A DNA stretch of 64,000 bases from positions 124,001-188,000 of the forward strand of contig NZ_QBKR01000001.1 of the NCBI RefSeq assembly GCF_003054245.1, in the 5' to 3' direction. Position 1 is the first letter of the stretch, and every line of letters begins with the position of its first letter. Under the pieces are notes generated by a model that saw only the letters and a program-made list of their open reading frames with translations, was not told where the DNA came from and did no database searches. Shown in pieces: positions 55,223-63,984 of this stretch. Origin of the DNA: Melghirimyces profundicolus. GTDB lineage: Bacteria; Bacillota; Bacilli; Thermoactinomycetales; DSM-45169. Position numbers and translations under genes: made by a program.

Positions 55223-56161
55223 GTGATTGAACTGTTTTATATGAATCAATCCATGAAAGAGGAGGATTTCGATTTTCATTCCCATGATGCCTTTGAAATC
55301 TACTATTTTCACGAGGGACGCTGCACCTACTTGATCGCCGACCGAATTTACCATTTGTCGCCCGGGGATTTAATCATCATGCACGGAATGACGCTTCACC
55401 GTCCCAATCCGGATTCCTCCACCAAATACGTAAGGTCCATCATCCATTTCAACCCCCGCTATGTGGAAAGATTCATGAGCCAACCGGGCATGATTGATTT
55501 GTTGCTCCCCTTTCGCCATTTGAAAAATCACCGGTTCCGATTGAATGGAACGAAGAGGCGACAAAGGGTTGAAACCCTTTTCAAAGAGATGGCCCGATGC
55601 GATCCGGCATCGCACCATTTGGCCCGTCCGCGTTATTTTGTGTGGTTTCTTCAGCTTCTGATCGAAATCTTTGAAGAATACTCGATCCTGGAGGAAGGGG
55701 ACAACCGTTTCACTGAAAAGGAATGCATCGCACAGCAGGTCATCTCTTTTATTGAAAAACATTATTCCGAGGATCTGAACCTTGACCGCATTGCCTGTGA
55801 ACTCCATTTAAGCAAATTTTATCTCGCAAAGGTGTTCAAGGAAATGACGGGGGTGACCATTATGAATTATTTGATGAACAAGAGGGTCAACCATGCCAAG
55901 TTATCCTTTTTGCTGAACCCGGACCTTACGGTTACGGAAATCAGTTATCGTGCAGGATTCAAACATCCGGCCCACTTTAGCCGGGCATTCAAAGAGCAGG
56001 TGGGAATCCCCCCCGATCAGTATCGAAAGCGTCTCCGTAACCATGAAGATGGGGTGGCAGTTCAGGTGGGTGCGTCAGGGTACGAAGAAAAAAGCCATCA
56101 CGGGGGGGAACCTGATGAAATTCTCCGTATTTACCGTCATGACACCGGATCTCACACCTGA
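55223..56161 (+). CDS. AraC family transcriptional regulator
   Basis: 312 residues. The N-terminal cupin-like sensor (DFDFHSHDAFEIYYFHEGRCTYLIADRIYHLSPGDLIIMHGMTLHRPNP) is followed by two C-terminal helix-turn-helix units (LNLDRIACELHLSKFYLAKVFKEMTG and TVTEISYRAGFKHPAHFSRAFKEQVGIPPDQYRKRL). Such proteins sense a sugar and usually activate adjacent genes. It starts at GTG 55223. The last 38 residues after the DNA-binding domain are an unusual tail encoded in the 47-bp overlap with the next gene and just before it. It probably controls this cluster, perhaps including the inverted repeat at 53219. Confidence 0.88.
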   Translation: MIELFYMNQSMKEEDFDFHSHDAFEIYYFHEGRCTYLIADRIYHLSPGDLIIMHGMTLHRPNPDSSTKYVRSIIHFNPRYVERFMSQPGMIDLLLPFRHLKNHRFRLNGTKRRQRVETLFKEMARCDPASHHLARPRYFVWFLQLLIEIFEEYSILEEGDNRFTEKECIAQQVISFIEKHYSEDLNLDRIACELHLSKFYLAKVFKEMTGVTIMNYLMNKRVNHAKLSFLLNPDLTVTEISYRAGFKHPAHFSRAFKEQVGIPPDQYRKRLRNHEDGVAVQVGASGYEEKSHHGGEPDEILRIYRHDTGSHT

Positions 56162-56951
56162 GGAACTGGTGGCTGCCCTGGAGGAATACGGTTATGACGG
56201 GGTGGAATGGAGGATGAAAGATGTTCCGGAGAGCGCGACGAACGAGGCGCCTTCTTTTTGGGGAAACAATCGCTGTTCCATCGGGGAAAGCGCATCCGAC
56301 GACGAGCTTGACCGGTTTCGTATATTGACCCATCACAGGGGTCTTTCGGTTGTGGGGGTCACCCCGTATCTGGCAACCGGCGATTTGGTAAAAACGGAGC
56401 GGGTGATGCAGGCGGCCAAAAAACTGGGAGCCGGACAGATCCGCATAGGTATTCCCCCGTACGGCCGCGGTGCGAAGTATGACGAACTGTTTTCACAAGC
56501 GGTGGATTATCTCCGCGGTGTGGAAGCCTTGTCCGGAAAATACAAGGTGAAAGGGTTGGTGGAAACCCATCACGGAACCATCGCTCCCAGTGTCGGTTTG
56601 GCTTTCCGGCTGGTCAACGGCTTGGATCCCGACCGTGTCGGGGTCTTGCTGGATCCCGGAAACATGGTGCATGAGGGGTATGAAGATTACCGGATGGGGA
56701 TGGAATTACTCGGTCCCTATCTCGCCCATGTCCACGTCAAAAATGCGTGTTGGGTACGGGGGTGCGGCGGGAGCACTTGGCATGCGACTTGGTGTCCGCT
56801 CGACGGGGGGATTGTGGATTGGAAGCGGGTGGTGGCGGATTTGAAGTCCGTCGGATATGACGGCTATCTCGGTTTCGAAGATTTCAGCGGTGTTCAGCCG
56901 CCCCGAGTCTTGTTGAAGCAGAACATCGAATATCTCCGTTCTTTGTTGTGA
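56115..56951 (+). CDS. Second sugar phosphate isomerase/epimerase-like TIM-barrel protein
   Basis: 278 residues, xylose-isomerase-like superfamily. KFSVFTVMTPDLTPEELVAALEEYGYDGVEWRM opens the barrel; LVETHHGTIAPS (Glu), VGVLLDPGNMVHEGYEDY (Asp), LAHVHVKNACWV (His) and YLGFEDFSG (Glu) provide the metal site. ATG 56115 follows ACGGGGGGG and overlaps the araC gene by 47 bp; the frame is open further back but only as the shadow of araC. It differs considerably from the first TIM-barrel gene at 53292, so the two probably catalyse different steps. An AT-rich gap of 89 bp follows before the sulfatase. Confidence 0.82.
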   Translation: MKFSVFTVMTPDLTPEELVAALEEYGYDGVEWRMKDVPESATNEAPSFWGNNRCSIGESASDDELDRFRILTHHRGLSVVGVTPYLATGDLVKTERVMQAAKKLGAGQIRIGIPPYGRGAKYDELFSQAVDYLRGVEALSGKYKVKGLVETHHGTIAPSVGLAFRLVNGLDPDRVGVLLDPGNMVHEGYEDYRMGMELLGPYLAHVHVKNACWVRGCGGSTWHATWCPLDGGIVDWKRVVADLKSVGYDGYLGFEDFSGVQPPRVLLKQNIEYLRSLL

Positions 56952-57040
56952 TTTTTCACGTGATTCTTGTAAGAAAATTGTTTTTTGAGTAGACTGTTAT
57001 TTTGAAGTATTTATTATTTTGATTGAGAGGAAGTGTTCTT

Positions 57041-58504
57041 TTGAAAATACTTTATATTGATGTGGACTCTTTACGTCCCGATCATTTGGGATGCTATGGC
57101 TATCATCGCGAAACCTCGCCGCATATAGACAGTCTTGCGGAACGGGGGGTCCGTTTCACCAACTATTACGCTTCGGATGCACCATGTGCCCCTTCCCGAA
57201 CCGCCCTGTTCAGTTCCCGGTTCGGCATCCATACGGGTGTTGTCAACCATGGCGGGTTGCAAGCGGATCCGCGTCCGGTCGGTGCCGATCGTCCGTTTAA
57301 TTATCATCACACGGAGCATCAGGCATGGGTCGATACCTTGCGGTTTAAAGGTTTCCATACCGCGATGATCAGCCCGTTTGCGGGTCGTCATGCTGCCTGG
57401 CACATCCTGCAGGGGTTTCTTGAGGTTCATGATACCGGTAAACACGCCGGAGAAACGGCAGGCGACGTGTCAAAAGAAGCGTTACGCTGGATTAAAGAAC
57501 GGGGAACCGAAAAAGAAAATTGGTTTTTATACTTGAATTTCTGGGATCCTCATACCCCTTACCGAACACCTGTTGAATACGGCAATCCGTTTGAAAATGA
57601 CCCTGCGCCGGAGTGGCTGACAGAGGAGATCATCGCCCGACACCGGGACAGCTACGGGCCGATGAGCGCGCGGGATTTACCGAGGGGCGATCAATGGCCG
57701 GGACTTCCGGAAGAAATTGCGTGCCGTGAAGATTTCAAGAAGTGGATTGACGGCTACGACACCGCCATTCGTCATGTGGACGATCATATCGGAGAGATTC
57801 TCCATGCGCTGGAAGAACAGGGCATTCTGGATGATACGATCGTGATTGTATCGGCCGATCACGGTGAAAACCAGGGGGAGCTCAACGTTTACGGAGATCA
57901 CCAAACGGCCGATCATATCACGAGTCGCATCCCATGCATCGTGGCCGGTCCCGGAATCAAGCAGGGACATGTCGATGACGACTTTCACTATCAAATCGAT
58001 TTTGGGCCAACCTTTACAGAACTGGTTGGCGGTAAGCCAAGCAAAAAATGGGATGGAGAAAGCTTTTTACCTGCCTTGACCAACGGTGAATCATCCGGAC
58101 GTCCGTATCTGGTCGTCAGCCAGTCGGCCTGGAGCTGTCAACGTGCCGTCCGTTTTGATAACTGGATTCTGATCCGCACGTACCATGACGGGTTGAAAGA
58201 GTTTCCGGACCTGATGTTGTTTGATGTGGAAAATGACCCGCACGAAACGAAGAACCTGGCGGACGAGCGGCCGGAAATCCTTGCAAAGGGTTTGCGTCTC
58301 CTGGACGAATGGGTAGCCGAGCAGTTGAAGACGTCAGATTCCCCGACGGATCCGATGTGGAGTGTCATCCATGAAGGCGGTCCATTCCATACAAGAGGAG
58401 ATTTCGCTCTCGACAGTTATCTGGACAAACTGCGCAAACAGGATCGACATGCGGCGGCGGACAGACTGGAGCGCCGTTATCGTCCCGAAAAGTTTGACGA
58501 GTGA
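57041..58504 (+). CDS. Type I sulfatase (Cys-type formylglycine)
   Basis: 487 residues. ILYIDVDSLRPDHLGCYGY supplies the metal-binding Asp residues, and the activation motif CAPSR (Cys49) is the CxPSR sequence whose cysteine becomes formylglycine. Further metal and sulfate ligands occur in LNFWDPHTPY and VIVSADHGENQGEL. No signal peptide is present, so it should act in the cytoplasm on imported sulfated sugars. The start is TTG 57041, after GAGAGGAAGTG. The gene is AT-richer than those before it. The anSME gene facing it at 58750 is the expected maturation enzyme. Confidence 0.9.
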   Translation: MKILYIDVDSLRPDHLGCYGYHRETSPHIDSLAERGVRFTNYYASDAPCAPSRTALFSSRFGIHTGVVNHGGLQADPRPVGADRPFNYHHTEHQAWVDTLRFKGFHTAMISPFAGRHAAWHILQGFLEVHDTGKHAGETAGDVSKEALRWIKERGTEKENWFLYLNFWDPHTPYRTPVEYGNPFENDPAPEWLTEEIIARHRDSYGPMSARDLPRGDQWPGLPEEIACREDFKKWIDGYDTAIRHVDDHIGEILHALEEQGILDDTIVIVSADHGENQGELNVYGDHQTADHITSRIPCIVAGPGIKQGHVDDDFHYQIDFGPTFTELVGGKPSKKWDGESFLPALTNGESSGRPYLVVSQSAWSCQRAVRFDNWILIRTYHDGLKEFPDLMLFDVENDPHETKNLADERPEILAKGLRLLDEWVAEQLKTSDSPTDPMWSVIHEGGPFHTRGDFALDSYLDKLRKQDRHAAADRLERRYRPEKFDE

Positions 58505-58622
58505 CCCCTTAGCCAAGTCGGAATTGATGCGACAGAAAAGCTGGGGGATCGGCTTGGTTGAACGGTGCTCCGGCGTTGCAGGTGCAGCGGCTTTGATCAC
58601 CGTAATGGTTGACTGGAAACAT

Positions 58623-58661
58623 AAAAAAGCTGTACGGATTGAATCCGTTTCCGTACAGCTT
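58623..58661 (-). terminator. Terminator downstream of the anSME gene
   Basis: On the minus strand AAGCTGTACGGA and TCCGTACAGCTT form a perfect 12-bp stem, leading into a six-T run. On the + strand no T-run follows, so it serves the minus-strand gene. The 245 bp between the two stops holds nothing else I can identify. Confidence 0.8.
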
Positions 58662-58749
58662 GCCGGCCCGGAGTCAGGGTTTCTTTTGCAGAGCCGTCCT
58701 GAGGGTTGATTAAAGTACCCGTTCATATCAAGGGTGACCTGTCCCGAAC

Positions 58750-60018
58750 TTATATCTGTTTTCCCGGTCGTTTCAGCGATTCGCAACATTTCTTGAACTT
58801 CTTTCCGCTGCCGCAGATACATGGATCATTCCGCTTTGGCAGCTTTAATCCGGTATCGATATACTCTTGCAACCAACGTTTTTTCACGTTTTGGGCAACA
58901 ACTTCCATTCGTTCATGAGCATATGCGTAGATTTGTTGATAGCTTTGACAGAAATAATCCACATCGACCTGTGTTTCGTCTTCCCCAAAACTCCAAGTCC
59001 GGTTACGCGGGCATCCGCCGTGACAAAGATCAAGATAGCGGCAGTTTCGACACGGGTCGGGCAAAGTCGGTTTGAGACGAAGAAACTCCTTATAAACCGG
59101 GTTATTTAAAATATCCTCCAAAGGATCCGTTCCCACATTGCCAAGCTTATATTGGTCATGAATGAAAAAATCACAGGGATAAGCATCACCGTTTTGCTCA
59201 AGAATTAATGTTTTTGGACACGTTTTGCGGTGAATGCATAATTCCGCCTCCCGGTGTACGTAAACATTTAACATATTATCGAAAAAACGCACCGAAGTGA
59301 TCGGGTCCCCATCGTTGTACCAAACATCGAATGCTTCACAGAGAAAATTTCCATATTCCTCCGGTGTGATCAGATAAGCTCCCTTCTTATCCGTCTCCTG
59401 TGCCAGAAAGTCCATACCGGGGATAAACTGAACAAACGCAAACCGCTCCTGTTGATAAAAATCCATCAACCGCTTGGCTTGGTTTACATTATTTTCATGG
59501 ATGACCGTCAGGATGTTAAAATCCACATCATATTTTCGTAAATAGTGAATCCCGCGCATCACCCGATCAAAGCTTCCTGCACCTGAACCCGTTGTTCTTC
59601 TTGCATCATTGATCTCTTTCGGACCATCCAGGCTGACACCGACCAAGAAGTTGTATTTTTTGAAAAACCGCGCCCATTCGTCGTCAATTAACGTCCCGTT
59701 GGTTTGCAATGAATTGTTGATCATTGTATGGGGTGAAGCGTATTTTGCTTGGTATTGGACCACTTTTTCGAAAAAGTCCAATCCTGCAAGCAAGGGTTCG
59801 CCTCCCTGCCAGGCAAATTTCGCAACACCGTTTGTTAACGCCATATATTCCTTGATGAATTTTTCAAGGACTTCATCGTCGATTCGGTCGATTTTTCCCG
59901 GTTTTCCACCGCATCGGCTGTAATAACAGTAATCACACGCCAGATTGCACGCTTCTGAAACCGTCTTCCACATGACACCGATGTTTCCGTGATCCGATGT
60001 TAAGCAGGCTTCTCTCAT
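58750..60018 (-). CDS. Anaerobic sulfatase-maturating enzyme (radical SAM, SPASM) with C-terminal SEC-C motif
   Basis: 422 residues. The radical-SAM cluster motif is SEACNLACDYCYYSRC (Cys24, 28, 31); the SPASM-type auxiliary cysteines follow in CIHRKTCPK, NGDAYPCDFF and CRNCRYLDLCHGGCPRNR. This layout and WQGGEPLLAGLDFF are typical of anSMEs, which oxidise the sulfatase Cys to formylglycine without oxygen. The last 20 residues, NDPCICGSGKKFKKCC, form a SEC-C zinc motif, better known from SecA tails, an added module. ATG 60018 with AAGGAGTG upstream is preferred over the ATG at 60087. The gene is visibly AT-rich. Its promoter carries a LacI-type operator. Confidence 0.9.
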   Translation of the reverse strand: MREACLTSDHGNIGVMWKTVSEACNLACDYCYYSRCGGKPGKIDRIDDEVLEKFIKEYMALTNGVAKFAWQGGEPLLAGLDFFEKVVQYQAKYASPHTMINNSLQTNGTLIDDEWARFFKKYNFLVGVSLDGPKEINDARRTTGSGAGSFDRVMRGIHYLRKYDVDFNILTVIHENNVNQAKRLMDFYQQERFAFVQFIPGMDFLAQETDKKGAYLITPEEYGNFLCEAFDVWYNDGDPITSVRFFDNMLNVYVHREAELCIHRKTCPKTLILEQNGDAYPCDFFIHDQYKLGNVGTDPLEDILNNPVYKEFLRLKPTLPDPCRNCRYLDLCHGGCPRNRTWSFGEDETQVDVDYFCQSYQQIYAYAHERMEVVAQNVKKRWLQEYIDTGLKLPKRNDPCICGSGKKFKKCCESLKRPGKQI

Positions 60019-60450
60019 CCGTTGTTCACTCCTTCTGAATCCATGTTTTAAGGATGTCGTATTAAGATAGGTTTTAAGAGAGTACACTCTTTCCCGTCCG
60101 ACTTCTCGCTTTCATTCCGGTTTGATCGGGCTGGGTTTTCCGCTCGTATGATGGTATTATTGAAAAAATCAGATAAAGTGCAGTTTGTCGTTATACTATA
60201 ACGAAGAGAACGAAACGTTTCAACACCTTCGTAAGCTGGAACCCGCCAAGGGGAACCGAAATCCTTTTTGAACCGGGATGTGCCAGGTCGGTCAGGATTG
60301 AGTTTCTTTTTAAATCGTTTGAATGGCAATATACAAAACCATCTTATTATTGAGTATCATAGATTAAATTTGTATCTGGCAGATGGGGCAATGACCCGGC
60401 GGTGAATCATTACGGAAGTAAATCCGAATGAAAAGGGGAGCGGAAGGACG
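60019..60450. other. Intergenic region between anSME and GH3 genes
   Basis: 432 bp without a convincing gene. It contains the anSME leader of about 170 nt, the promoter/operator at 60189-60223 and an AT-rich stretch at 60305-60385 that may hold the GH3 promoter, although I could not fix a clear -35/-10 pair there. Confidence 0.5.
60189..60223 (-). promoter_or_regulatory. anSME promoter overlapped by a LacI-type operator and an inverted repeat
   Basis: Minus strand: TTGAAA (60223-60218), exactly 17 nt, TATAGT (60200-60195). The palindrome GAAACGTTTC (60212-60221) covers the -35, and CGTTATA-C-TATAACG (60189-60203) covers the -10. Matching GAAACGTTTC-type sites occur upstream of the lacI gene. 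Confidence 0.8.
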
Positions 60451-62565
60451 ATGATGAGACATACAAAAGATGACACCGAAAGAAAAATCGAGCAATATCT
60501 TTCGGAAATGACTCTGACGGAAAAAATCGGGCAGATGACGCAAAGGGGGAAAATCACGGAGAAAGAGAAGCAAATGCTGCGGGAGGGAAAGATCGGGTCA
60601 TTCCTGAACCTGAGAGGTGCGGAAAACGTGTACGAGATTCAGAGGATCGCGGTGGAGGAATCCCGACTGGGAATCCCGCTGATCATCGGGGATGATGTGA
60701 TCCACGGTTATAAGACCATCTTCCCGATCCCCCTGGCCGAGTCCTGCAGCTGGGATCCGGAACTGATCGAGGATACGGCTGCCATTGCTGCGAGAGAAGC
60801 GTCCGCGGCGGGAATCCACTGGATTTTCGCGCCCATGGTGGATATTGCCCGGGATCCCCGCTGGGGCAGAATCGCCGAAGGGGCAGGTGAAGATCCCTAT
60901 CTCGGCGGGGTGATTGCCGGAGCCCGGGTGAGGGGTTTTCAGAGAAACCCTTCGAATCAGCCCCGAGTGGCGGCCTGTCCCAAACACTTCGCCGCATACG
61001 GGCTGTCCGAAGCCGGCAGGGATTACAATACGGTCGATGTATCCGACATCCGGTTGCGTCAGGTTTACTTTCCCCCTTTCCGGGCGGCGCTGGAGGCCGG
61101 AGCCGTCACATTGATGTCGGCATTCAACGACCTGAACGGCGTTCCCTGCACCGGAAACCGTCGGCTGCTGCGGGATGTGCTGCAGGAAGAATGGGGCTTT
61201 GCCGGGTTCGTAGTCAGCGATTGGTGCTCCGTCGACGAGCTGGTCCAACACGGCTATGCCGCCACCCGGGAAGAGGCGGCGATCCATGCGGTGAATGCGG
61301 GGACTCACATGGATATGCATTCCCGCGTTTACACGGAAAACCTTGAGCGACTCGTTCAGGAGGGAAAGGTCTCCGAAGCCACCGTCGACGATGCCGTCCG
61401 CCGGATTCTCCGCGTCAAATTCTGGTTGGGTCTCTTTGAAAACCCGTACCCGGAACGAAAGTCGAAACACCCAGTCTTCCTGTGTGGGGCACATCGGGAG
61501 AAGGCACGGGAAGCAGCCCGGAAATCCATCGTTCTGTTGAAGAACGAGGGGTCGCTGCTGCCCCTGGATAGACGCACTGGTTCCATCGCCGTCATCGGTC
61601 CGCTGGCGGAAGCCCGGCAGGACCTGATGGGATGCTGGGCTGGTCAGGGAGACGCGGAGGATGTGGTGTCGGTGTTGTCAGGAATCCGTCATAAGCTGGG
61701 AAGTCGGGCCACCCTTCTCCATGCCCGCGGATGCGGGACCGACGGCGATGACAGAAGCGGGATCGGGGAAGCGGTGAGAATCGCCCGGCGGTCGGACGTC
61801 GCGGTCCTGGTGGTGGGTGAAAGCGCCGGGATGAGCGGAGAAAACCGGAACCGCACCTCCCTGGAGTTACCGGGGGTTCAACGGGATCTGGTCCGGGCCG
61901 TCTTTGATACTGGGACGCCGGTGGTACTGATCCTGATCAACGGCCGTCCCCTGTCGATTTCCTGGGAAGACCGGCATATCCCGGCCATCCTGGAAGCCTG
62001 GCAGCCGGGTACCGAAGCCGGCCATGCGATCGCCGACATTTTGTTCGGTGATGCCAATCCGAGCGGGAAGCTGTCCGTCACTTTTCCCCGCACGGTGGGA
62101 CAGGTGCCCATTTACTACAACCACAAACATACCGGGAGACCCCGGGAAAAAAGCTATGTCGACTGTCCGGAAACGCCGCTGTATCCCTTCGGTTACGGGT
62201 TGAGTTACACCCGGTTTGAATACCGGAACCTGAGGTTGAGCAAAAAGGCGACCACGCTTCAAACTCCGCTGTCGGTATCCGTGGAAGTCCTGAACGCAGG
62301 CAAGTTCGAAGGAGAAGAGACGGTCCAGCTGTACATCGGGGATATGGCGGCAAGTGTGACCCGACCGGTGAAAGAGTTGAAGGGTTTCCAAAAGATATCG
62401 CTCAAACCGGGTGAAAGAAGAGAAGTGACCTTCACCCTGACGCCGGATCATCTTGGATTTTACGATGAGGACGGGGAATTCAACCTGGAACCGGGCCGGT
62501 TCAAAATCTGGGTCGGGCCCCATTCCGCCGAAGGGTTGGAGGAAACCTTCGAATTGCTCCGATGA
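60451..62565 (+). CDS. GH3 family beta-glycosidase (BglX-like)
   Basis: 704 residues. GH3 features: DDVIHGYKTIFPIPLAESCSWDPELIE, APMVDIARDPRWGRIAEGAGEDPYLGG, the KHF motif in VAACPKHFAAYG, and the nucleophile Asp257 in GFVVSDWCSVDEL. The second alpha/beta domain and a C-terminal fibronectin-III-like module (GEETVQLYIGDMAASVTRPVKELKGFQK) complete a three-domain BglX-type protein. There is no signal peptide, so it hydrolyses imported beta-glucosides or related oligosaccharides inside the cell. GGAAGGACG precedes the ATG. The gene is followed by the second copy of the structured repeat. Confidence 0.92.
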   Translation: MMRHTKDDTERKIEQYLSEMTLTEKIGQMTQRGKITEKEKQMLREGKIGSFLNLRGAENVYEIQRIAVEESRLGIPLIIGDDVIHGYKTIFPIPLAESCSWDPELIEDTAAIAAREASAAGIHWIFAPMVDIARDPRWGRIAEGAGEDPYLGGVIAGARVRGFQRNPSNQPRVAACPKHFAAYGLSEAGRDYNTVDVSDIRLRQVYFPPFRAALEAGAVTLMSAFNDLNGVPCTGNRRLLRDVLQEEWGFAGFVVSDWCSVDELVQHGYAATREEAAIHAVNAGTHMDMHSRVYTENLERLVQEGKVSEATVDDAVRRILRVKFWLGLFENPYPERKSKHPVFLCGAHREKAREAARKSIVLLKNEGSLLPLDRRTGSIAVIGPLAEARQDLMGCWAGQGDAEDVVSVLSGIRHKLGSRATLLHARGCGTDGDDRSGIGEAVRIARRSDVAVLVVGESAGMSGENRNRTSLELPGVQRDLVRAVFDTGTPVVLILINGRPLSISWEDRHIPAILEAWQPGTEAGHAIADILFGDANPSGKLSVTFPRTVGQVPIYYNHKHTGRPREKSYVDCPETPLYPFGYGLSYTRFEYRNLRLSKKATTLQTPLSVSVEVLNAGKFEGEETVQLYIGDMAASVTRPVKELKGFQKISLKPGERREVTFTLTPDHLGFYDEDGEFNLEPGRFKIWVGPHSAEGLEETFELLR

Positions 62566-62605
62566 AACCTGCACCAAGGCAGGAGGTGTCCCGAAGCGTT
62601 TGAAG

Positions 62606-62728
62606 GGGAAGCGTTTACCCAAAATAGCGACTTTGCTGTCCTGCCCAGCGGAGAATCAGCCGGCAAGGGCGTTCAGGGGCAAAAGCTTCTCTGTGTTGCA
62701 TCCGAAGGTGTTTTACCCCTGCCCACAG
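62606..62728 (+). repeat. Structured dispersed repeat, copy 2
   Basis: About 123 bp, the partner of 6341-6458 in the same orientation and again starting about 40 bases after a stop codon. CAGGGG (near 62675) can pair with CCCCTG (near 62718), extended by AAAA/TTTT. It occupies much of the 412-bp gap before lacI; the rest (62729-62859) shows nothing I can name. Confidence 0.7.
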
Positions 62729-62859
62729 CAGGATTTGCGGTTGATCGTTTATCATAACGAGCAGCTTTTTGGCGGATCCGACCAAATACCAGTTACTGAT
62801 TAAAATAACCAAAAACTCTTGCATTTCAGATTGGTCTTAAGTAATATAAACATAGAATT

Positions 62860-62947
62860 GAAACGTTTCGAATTGCTGTCTGGAAATGCGCTGAAGTCGA
62901 TCGCTTAAAGCCTCGATATTTTTTACACAAAATGTTAAAAACGTTTC
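62860..62947. promoter_or_regulatory. Two LacI-type operators upstream of the lacI gene
   Basis: GAAACGTTTC (62860-62869, flanked as TTGAAACGTTTCGAA) and AAAACGTTTC (62938-62947). Their centres are 78 bp apart. Both match the operator at 60212-60221 and lie just before the regulator gene, suggesting autoregulation and possibly looping. Confidence 0.7.
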
Positions 62948-62977
62948 GATTTTATTTCTGTAAAGCGGTGATGAGGA

Positions 62978-63964
62978 TTGGCCACGATCAAAGATGTCGC
63001 AAAATTGGCGGGGGTCTCGATATCGACGGTGTCCCTGACGCTGAACCAACATCCCAACGTGAGTCCCGAAACGAGAAAAAAAGTGTGGAAAGCGGCCAGG
63101 GAGTTGCAATATCAGCCCAACGGAATTGCCAAAGACCTGAAATCGGTCCGGACGAAAACGGTGGGGCTGGTTTTGTCGGATTTATCCGGCCCCTTCTATT
63201 CCGAACTGATCCGGGGAATCCAGGAGGTGACCACGGCCAACGGATATGATCTGGTGGCGATGAGCGCGATCGGCGGGAGCGGGTCCCCCGCCCGCTACAT
63301 CCGGGAAAAAAGAACCGACGGGATGATTATTCTGGCCCATGATATCGATTCCCATCTCATATCACAGGCGGGGCGCGAGAAATTTCCCATCATGGTGCTG
63401 GACCGAAAACTGGAGTCCGATCATGTTTTCAGCGTGACGGTTGACAACCGGAAGGGGGCGTATGAGGCAGGCGAACACCTGATTCGCTCCGGATACAGAA
63501 AGATTGCCTACCTCGCGGGTCCAAACGATTCGACAGATAACGCAGAGCGGTTTGCCGGTTTCAAAGAGGCGATGGAATCCCACGGGTTGGAGGTTACACC
63601 TAAGTGGTACATCCAGGGAGGGTTTACCAAGCAGGGCGGTTATCGGGCGGTCAAACTGCTCGCCGCTCAGCACATCCTGCCGGAGGCATTTTTTGCAGGC
63701 AACGACGAAATGGCGATGGGTGCGATGGAAGCGCTTACGGAATTGGGTATCCGGGTTCCGGCCGATGTGGCCGTCGTCGGATTTGATGACATCGAGTTGG
63801 CCGCGTACATGAGACCGCCCCTTACCACGGTTCGGCAGCCGATGTTCGACATGGGTTATACCGCGGCCACCCTGCTGTTTCGGTTGCTCGACGGGGATCG
63901 GAGCGTCCGTTCCGTGGTTCTGGATACGGAGCTGATCGTACGCGAATCTTGCGGGAGTAAGTGA
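62978..63964 (+). CDS. LacI family transcriptional regulator
   Basis: 328 residues. ATIKDVAKLAGVSISTVSLTLNQHPNVSPETRKKVWKAARELQYQPN is the LacI helix-turn-helix and hinge, followed by a periplasmic-binding-protein-like effector domain (VGLVLSDLSGPFYSELIRGIQEV, YLAGPNDSTDNAERFAGFKEA, FFAGNDEMAMGAMEAL, VAVVGFDDIELAAYMRPPLTTV). The start is TTG 62978 with a weak GATGAGGA site. The operators upstream and at the anSME promoter are the probable targets; the effector is most likely a sugar from the GH3/sulfatase pathway. A further gene starts 20 bases after its stop. Confidence 0.92.
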   Translation: MATIKDVAKLAGVSISTVSLTLNQHPNVSPETRKKVWKAARELQYQPNGIAKDLKSVRTKTVGLVLSDLSGPFYSELIRGIQEVTTANGYDLVAMSAIGGSGSPARYIREKRTDGMIILAHDIDSHLISQAGREKFPIMVLDRKLESDHVFSVTVDNRKGAYEAGEHLIRSGYRKIAYLAGPNDSTDNAERFAGFKEAMESHGLEVTPKWYIQGGFTKQGGYRAVKLLAAQHILPEAFFAGNDEMAMGAMEALTELGIRVPADVAVVGFDDIELAAYMRPPLTTVRQPMFDMGYTAATLLFRLLDGDRSVRSVVLDTELIVRESCGSK

Positions 63965-63984
63965 AGGCCAAAGGAGGTTCCGTG

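Noticed and set aside
58362-58822. Frames on both strands around the end of the sulfatase gene
   Set aside because: They overlap the sulfatase C-terminus and a terminator hairpin and show no domain or start signal.
62860-62869. The GAAACGTTTC sites as CcpA cre elements
   Set aside because: They lack the odd-spaced TGNAANCGNWNNCA pattern (two core mismatches), and a LacI gene is adjacent. CcpA cross-binding is not excluded.
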